Shown here in pieces: positions 57,949-64,000 of a DNA stretch of 64,000 bases (position 1 is the stretch's first letter; every line of letters begins with the position of its first letter). The stretch lies in contig JAQFVV010000072.1 in assembly GCA_028023455.1 (NCBI GenBank), positions 520,501 through 584,500 of the forward strand, read 5' to 3'. The notes beneath the pieces are model-generated. The model saw only the letters and a program-made list of their open reading frames with translations, was not told the origin of the DNA and did not search any database. Position numbers and translations under genes: made by a program. This DNA comes from Epiperipatus broadwayi (Eukaryota > Onychophora > Udeonychophora > Euonychophora > Peripatidae).

Positions 57949-58566
57949 ACTGGCTACCCAACCTGGGCCGATCTTTAATGAACACGAGTGCCCTGAGAAT
58001 TTTAAAAGTGAATCATGCCCGTAGTATTTTTTCTGAAATTAGTATAAATATATTTGTTGTATTAATGTAAGGTTATACTTGGAATTTTGTCTTAAAGGTA
58101 CTGCCAGTAAGAAAAATTGTGCATATGTAAAAATAAATGTGAGGAATAAAACGTAATAATAAATATAAATCATAATTTTTTTTTTAAAAAAGTCTTGTTA
58201 AATTAAAATCTAATCATTCAACTTGCCTAAGTAATAGTTAAAGGTAGGAGAAATGAAACTTGGAAGGGAGGGGGCAGAAATTTAGCTGGTAATAGGGAAT
58301 CAACAGTCAATTTGCCTAAGTAATAGTTAAAGGTAGGAGAAATGAAACTTGGAAGGGAGGGGGCAGAAATTTAGCTGGTAATAGGGAATCAACAGTCAAT
58401 TTTTTTTTAATCATTATATTTGTGTGTAATTACTGTTTTGTCTTGTAAAAAAAAGTTTTGTCCTTTTGAATATTTCATATATAATCAATTTGTGTAACGT
58501 AATTACTAACACTAAGTAAATTCTTTTTTTTTTAATGTTTTTGTTTTTTGAGGAAGTTTACTGATA
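57949..58566 (+). other. Internal region of the large LTR element
   Basis: Contains the primer-site candidate at 57951-57967 and two tandem 89-bp units (58218-58306, 58307-58395), each with a purine block GGAAGGGAGGGGGCAG. No frame resembling gag or pol. The sequence before the right LTR (TTGAGGAAG) is only a weak polypurine tract. Confidence 0.65.
58218..58395. repeat. Perfect or near-perfect 89-bp tandem duplication
   Basis: Two adjacent 89-bp units differ at one visible position near the start. The unit contains TAAAGGTAGGAGAAATGAAA and the purine block. Confidence 0.95.
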
Positions 58567-60580
58567 TGTAACGATATATAAATATGTCGTTACATTAATT
58601 TAAAATAAAAACTTAAAAGTTCGCAAATAAAAGTAAAAAACTAAACGCTAAAATTAAAATGTTTGTTAAACATATATACATTCGCACAGATGCCAAACTT
58701 TAAAAATATTTTTTTTAAAAAAAAAAACAAATAAATAAGTATTTGAACGTACTTTTTTATAAAAAAAAAAAATACAAGACTTAAAAATAAAAACAGGTAT
58801 TAATTAATTCTTGTAATCTGTAAATGGAAATGATTGTTTATAAATTGTTTGAAAAGCAAGCTAGCCTTGGGCTCTTGTATAATTAAAATGATCTGATGAA
58901 AGATAGATAAGAAAATAAAAAGAGATTAGCTTGACCAATGGAAGCACTAAGCCTTGGCTCGGACCCTAACGAAAGTGATGGATTAGTGACGTTTTGTTGA
59001 TTGAATCCGTGTGGATAATATAAAAAGAGAAATACAGTTTTTTCGGGCAGTTCCAGTGTTTTGTGTTTGAGAGATGGGGTAGGACGCACATATCACACTC
59101 TATAAAAAAAAAAAATGAAGACTGTGATACCTTGAACCAGCTATTGCCATCTCCAGAACATTATCTTCCAATGGAGGTGTCGCGGGAATTAAAAATTAAA
59201 AGCAGAAACCTGGACTCTTCTACCGTAAGCTATATTGACATGAACGTTCAACATTATGAACTTCTATCTGACTTTTTTAAGTTTAAAATCAAATTAATAA
59301 TGTTTAATTTTATATGTTTTCCGATTGATAAAAATCATTTCCATTTTTTTTTTTTTTCTTATTGTATAAATTATTTATTGTTTAAATTTTAAATGATGAA
59401 ATTTAGGTTGGGTATAGACGTTGCATAGATTCGTTAGCGGTTGATTATGTTGAAGTTTTCACATTTGATTAGAATATATAGGTCAACGATGTTAATGCGG
59501 GCATCTTACGATGAATGCCATGGGGCCTTGCGTATTCCCTTTTGCAATTGACGTTATCGATGATTTTGTATTTTGATCGATTGTGTTTAATTTGAATGTT
59601 TTTGACCGTGGAATCTGTGCAGCCGATCTATACTTGACATTATAAAACAAATTTATAAAAATAATCTGTGCGAACGTATTTAAATGTTAAATTTAAGTCG
59701 GGCGTGAATGGCTATATGGTTTTGTAAAGTTATATTAAGGGAGGCTAATCTTAGGTTATTCATTTCGTAGTTGAATTGGTTCAATGGATTGGATGTATTT
59801 GTGTAATTGTAGATGTAGTATGAGATCCGCTACGGGCAGGATTATATACATACGCCACACACCTTCTGTTTGCCTATGGATGGGTTTGTAAGACGGCAAA
59901 GGACCGCAGTCCATTCCTATGGAGTTTTATGTTTATTGTTCTACTCGCCAACAGATGTGACATTCCTGTTGGTGGAGAGACAATGTCTTCTCTAATTCTA
60001 CTTACTGATCAGATGTACATTCCTGACAGTATAGTATTTTGTGTTGTCGTATTTTCATGCTACATTGAATACATAAATGTATCAGATGGATTGGCACCGG
60101 TTTGATTGCGAAATTTGTTGCCTAAGGTTAAATCAGGGAAGAATATTTTCTTTTCAAATGCAGATCTATGTAGTCTATTCATACTCGACTCCCTAAATAA
60201 ATATTAAACTCATTGTTGTAATTTACTTAAATGTAAAACTAAAGAATAATAGAAAAATCTAAAATGTTGAATTTATTCCTCAAAATTTAAATGTTATTTT
60301 ATATGTGTGTAAATAAATATTTTTATGTGTTAATTTCTGGCAGTGGCTTTTATTTATTTATATTTAAGATATAAATTAAGATATAGATTTTTATCTCTGC
60401 GTCTCCACTGAGCTAGTGACTTGGGCTAACGATCTGAATATTTAAAAAAGTGGAATCTTAACAGCGTGTATCTGCCTACTCTATAAATTTTTCTAGGTTT
60501 AAATGCCTAGATGGCGCCCCGTAGAGCAGATATGTAGTTTGCGGTTAGATTCGATCTTCACTTTCAATTCGATCGTTATA
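58567..60580 (+). repeat. Right 2 kb LTR
   Basis: The 3' copy, longer by about 50 bp through small insertions such as ATCGATGATTTTGTATTTTG near 59555 and a longer ATATAAATTAAGATATAG run near 60368. Confidence 0.8.
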
Positions 60581-60991
60581 CTATATAATAACACCATAAA
60601 AAATTTAAACAATAAAAAACTACAAACAACATAATATATATATTAAAAAAACAAATAAATAATCAAACCCAAATAAAACAATATTTAAAATTAAAAGAAT
60701 TTTAGTTACTAATCATAAAGTTTAAGTTTATGAAGAATAGAGATAATTAGTAGATTGTTAATAATAATAAAATAGATAATATATTTAGATCAATAGTTGT
60801 CCTCGAATGTATATATGTTAGGAATACACATGTATAATTTATATTTTCTATTTATGTTGTACATTTTATGTTAATTGTTTTATTTGGGTTTGATTATTTC
60901 AGTTTTTTTAATATATTTTATGTTGTTTTTAGTTTTTTATTGTTTAAATTTTTTACGGTGTTATTATATAGTTATGTTTTTTTATTTTATT

Positions 60992-61378
60992 CCTCTTGGA
61001 GGCCTTAAAGGAACCGAGCAGGGCAAATTCCTAATGTCCACTCCATACGTTCTTGTCGTTGCAGCTGTTATTACTATGTGATTATTCATATAGTATACGA
61101 ACATGGATGGGCTGCTCACCAACACGCATTAGCCAGCGTGGTGAGTTTATTGGCTTTTTACCTCTGAGTTTAAGATCAAGAAACACCTTGGTCTTTCTTC
61201 TCAGTGCCTTATAAGGCAGAATGAATGTTTGTGTAAATGATAAATATTTTTCCAATACATATATACAATTATCACAGACAAAATTAAAGCATGGCCCTTA
61301 TTCCCAGGAGGCTGTAAAGTCACCAACCAAGGCAGCGGTTGGTGGCCGAAGGCGGAGGGTACTAAGAATCCCCTGATT
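60992..61378 (+). promoter_or_regulatory. RTE 5' leader (internal promoter region)
   Basis: Moderately GC-rich, non-coding DNA directly upstream of the RTE frame, with CCAGCGTGGTGAG, CTTGGTCTTTCTTCTCAG and GGCAGCGGTTGGTGGCCGAA. RTE elements carry an internal promoter in this region. The left limit is inferred from where the hairpin arm ends. A 68-codon frame at 60875-61081 overlaps its start and is not supported. Confidence 0.6.
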
Positions 61379-64000
61379 GTGGACCCAGGCTGCCATTTGA
61401 TGACGACTTTTTATTTAGGTACTTACAACTGCAGATCACTTTCAAGTGAAGGAAGATTGCAAGAATTAGAAGAAGAATTGTCTTATATTAAATGGGACAT
61501 TATTGGACTTTGTGAAGTTAGAAGAAAAGGTGAAGAAACAATTGATTTAAAAAGTGGACATATACTCTATTATAAAGGCACACACATTGGAAATACAAGT
61601 GGAGTAGGATTCATTATAAATAAAAAGTGGAGGAACAATAATGTGGAGATTGATAGTGTATCGGACAGAGTTGCAAGATTATTTATACAACTTAATAGCA
61701 GATACCAAATGCAGATAATTCAGGTTTATGCCCCAACAAGTTCTCATAGTGATGAAGTAGTAGAAGATTTTTATATGGATGTACAAAAGGCTTTTGATCA
61801 GAGTAAACAACATTTTAAAATTGTTATGGGAGACTTTAATGCTAGAATTGGTAGACAAATGAAAGATGAAATTGCTGTAGGTAATTTTGGTTATGGTAAT
61901 AGAAATGAGAGAGGACATAGACTTGTGGAGTTTGCAGAAAAAGAAAAACTTTATATTATGAATTCATTTTTTGAGAAAAATATTAAAAGGAAATGGACAT
62001 GGAAGCATCCAAATGATGGTACAGCAGAATTGGATTATATTTTGACTAACAAAATACATATTTCAAGATTGTAATGTTCTTAATAAATTTAACACAGGAA
62101 GTGATCATCGATTAGTAAGGTGTAAGTTACGTGTTCTTAATAAATTTAACACAGGAAGTGATCATCGATTAGTAAGGTGTAAGTTACGTGTTAATGTAAA
62201 ACTAGAGAGACAAAAATTATTAAGAAAAACAATATTTACAGTTGATATTCCTAATCTTCAGAAACATTCTAATGAATTTAAATTAGAACTTACAAATAGG
62301 TTTCAAGTGTTAGGAGATTTTGAACATGATTCAGATTTGAATGAAATTAATATGAAAATAACTGATACACTTTTAAAAAACTGCAACAAACATAGCTGGT
62401 AGAAAAAAGCAGCAATTGATAAATAAAATTTCTACTGAGACTAGAGAATTTATGAAGAAAAGAAGGAATATGAAGATATACAAAAATGATGTATTAAAAA
62501 GAATTGAATATCTCGAATTTTGTAAAATGGTACGGAAAAGAGTTGAAAATGATATAAGAAAGTATAACTGTGAAATAACAAGGAAAGCTGTAGAAGAAAA
62601 TAAAAGTCTCAAAAATGTTAAACAACATTTTGGTATTGGTAGGAAATTTATATCTGCAATAAGAAAAAAAGATGGAATTATTACTAAAAAGAGAGATGAC
62701 ATCATGAAATTGGTAGAAGATTTTTATCAAGAATTATATAGTAATAAAGAACAAGTACCTCCTATATCTATTACATCTTCCGAATTGCCCAGAATTTTAA
62801 ATGAAGAAGTGAGACATGCAATTAAGTGTATGAAGAAAGGAAAGGCTCCAGGAAATGATGGAATTATAATTGATATATTAAAAGAAGCAGGTGAAGAAAT
62901 AGAAACAATTTTAGCAAAGTTATATACCAAATGTCTAAATGATAAAGATGTACCGGAAGATTGGAAGAATGCAGTAATAATATTAATATTTAAAAAAGGT
63001 GATAAAGAAGATATTAGAAATTACAGACCTATCAGCCTTTTATCAGTTTTATATAAAATTTTTACCAAGATAATTACAACTCGTCTGCAGAGAACTTTGG
63101 ATTTCCACCAACCAAGAGAACAAGCTGGATTTAAAAGTGGTTTTAGTACAATAGATCATATCCAGGTATTGAGAGAAGTCATAGAAAGGACAAACAAATA
63201 TGAGTTGTCATTATGTTTTGGATTTGTAGATTATGAAAAGGCATTCGATTCTATACACATTTCTTCAGTGATTAAAGCATTGGATCATCAAGGTATAGAT
63301 CCAGGATATTGTCATATTTTAAAGAATATTTATAAAAATGCAACAGCAACAATTAGATTACATAATGATACTGGAAAAATCAACATTGAGAAAGGTGTAA
63401 GACAAGGTGACTCCATATCTCCAAAACTCTTTACAGCAGTGCTGCAAGAAGTATTTTGTGGATTAAAATGGGAAACTAAAGGAGTGAAAGTAAATGGAGA
63501 GTATTTAAGTCATTTAGATTTTGCAGATGATGTAGTTGTTTTTGCAAATAAACCTTCAGAGCTGCAGGAAATGTTGCAGGAGTTAGCAGATGAAAGTAGA
63601 AAAGTAGGACTAAAGATAAATGTTAAAAAGACTAAAGTAATGTTTAATCGATTTGCTCAAAATATGAAAATAAAGATTGATTATGAAGAATTAGAAGAAG
63701 TTAACAGTTACAAATACCTTGGTCAGATTATTAATACAGATGGAAACATAATGGAGGAAATTAATCATAGAATTAAACTTGGTTGGAGTGCTTTTGGTAG
63801 AAATAACTTGATACTAAAAGGAAATATGCCTATGTGTTTGAAAAGGATGGTTTTTAACAAATGTGTTTTACCAGTTCTTACTTATGGATCTGAGACTTGG
63901 ACACTTAATAGAAGAGCAATACAGAGACTTCAGACCACTCAAAGGAGTATGGAGAGATGTATGTTGGGAGTAACAAGAAGAGATCGAAAACGCAATGTAT
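61379..64000 (+). mobile_element. RTE-clade non-LTR retrotransposon, near complete, runs off the window
   Basis: The frame opens MDPGCHLMTTFYLGTYNCRS at 61379 and includes the endonuclease N-terminus missing from the 35 kb copy (catalytic Asn in YNCRS, Glu in GLCEVRR), then QVYAPTSSH and GDFNARIG. A two-base loss near 62050 shifts the frame and ends the first open stretch at 62074. A 57-bp unit covering the SDHRLVR region is tandemly duplicated (62075-62131, 62132-62188). An extra A in the run near 62373-62380 shifts the frame again. After that the reverse transcriptase reads on, with [21 protein letters not shown] and FADDVVVF, to the window edge. Identity with the 35 kb copy is very high, so both are recent. 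This copy is inactive as it stands. Confidence 0.92.

Larger units (their letters stand above)
55985..60580 (+). mobile_element. Large non-autonomous LTR element with 2 kb LTRs
   Basis: Two direct repeats, 55985-57948 (1,964 bp) and 58567-60580 (2,014 bp), are nearly identical apart from small indels and enclose 618 bp. Both begin TGTAACGATATA and end GATCGTTATA, giving short inverted ends, TGTAACG against TATAACG. Immediately after the left repeat comes TGGCTACCCAACCTGGG, a good primer-binding-site shape. Flanks are CTAT on both sides (55981-55984, 60581-60584). The opposite hairpin arm shows the empty site. No gag or pol was found. Short frames within the repeats (56555-56806, 59063-59392) are not conserved proteins. 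Confidence 0.8.
55961..60991. repeat. Hairpin (inverted repeat) interrupted by an LTR element
   Basis: The right arm, 60868-60991, is the reverse complement of 55961-55984 joined to 60585-60695. For example, CATAACTATATAATAACACC is read across the interrupted left arm and again, uninterrupted, on the right arm's minus strand. The loop is about 170 bp. The left arm is split by the 4.6 kb element at 55985-60580. Confidence 0.85.

Noticed and set aside
56555-59392. Duplicated 83- and 109-codon frames as a conserved gene pair
   Set aside because: They lie in the two LTR copies, so their similarity comes from the repeat; the frames differ in extent and resemble no protein.
1-64000. CRISPR array, operon or bacterial-type defence system
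   Set aside because: Nothing in the window has such structure; spliced genes and animal retroelements show that it is eukaryotic nuclear DNA.

Overview
The window is very AT-rich, intron-rich animal DNA. The only host gene I can support is the 5' third of a very-long-chain acyl-CoA dehydrogenase gene (ACADVL type) on the minus strand. Six coding exons were assembled from the sequence, from an initiator exon at 46019-46089 to an exon ending at 2962. All six agree in reading phase, have GT/AG borders and together encode 201 codons; the rest of the gene lies beyond position 1. Intron 1 is about 26 kb, intron 3 about 9.9 kb and intron 4 about 5.7 kb. The gene structure, the RTE, Penelope, jockey-like, hAT and Ty3/gypsy elements, and the lack of vertebrate-type repeats suggest an invertebrate metazoan. 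I cannot name the phylum with confidence.

Nearly everything else is mobile DNA of several ages. In order: a palindromic element carrying a tRNA-like unit (331-772) and a second palindromic element (865-1213), both with long target duplications; foldback/MITE elements at 3.9-12.1 kb, including a TA-flanked family; a decayed Penelope-like element with a GIY-YIG remnant (13.9-14.7 kb); a jockey/CR1-like reverse transcriptase on the minus strand (14.8-16.0 kb); a decayed hAT transposase (16.9-18.5 kb); and an old RTE retrotransposon (20.05-29.07 kb) split by about 6.6 kb of later DNA. That inserted DNA contains a 1.25 kb TIR element holding a telomere-like array. Next come a second TA-flanked MITE and a 5'-truncated RTE copy with an open frame (35.1-37.8 kb), a short non-autonomous LTR element (38.8-40.7 kb), and a decayed minus-strand RTE (42.8-44.8 kb).

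Upstream of the ACADVL start lies a degenerate Ty3/gypsy element (48.35-54.5 kb) with both LTRs. A second copy of the palindromic tRNA-like element sits inside its gag, and part of its reverse transcriptase has been copied in inverted orientation over the start of RNase H. At 55.98-60.58 kb, two direct repeats of about 2 kb enclose about 0.6 kb; this behaves as a large non-autonomous LTR element inserted into one arm of a hairpin. The window ends in a nearly complete RTE copy with its 5' leader (61.0 kb to the edge).

The window has no operon-like organisation. The story is one metabolic gene whose introns and upstream DNA have accumulated nested transposons. The most unusual objects are the palindromic tRNA-like elements with 12-bp target duplications, the TIR element with telomere-like repeats, and the LTR element whose empty site can be read from the opposite hairpin arm.
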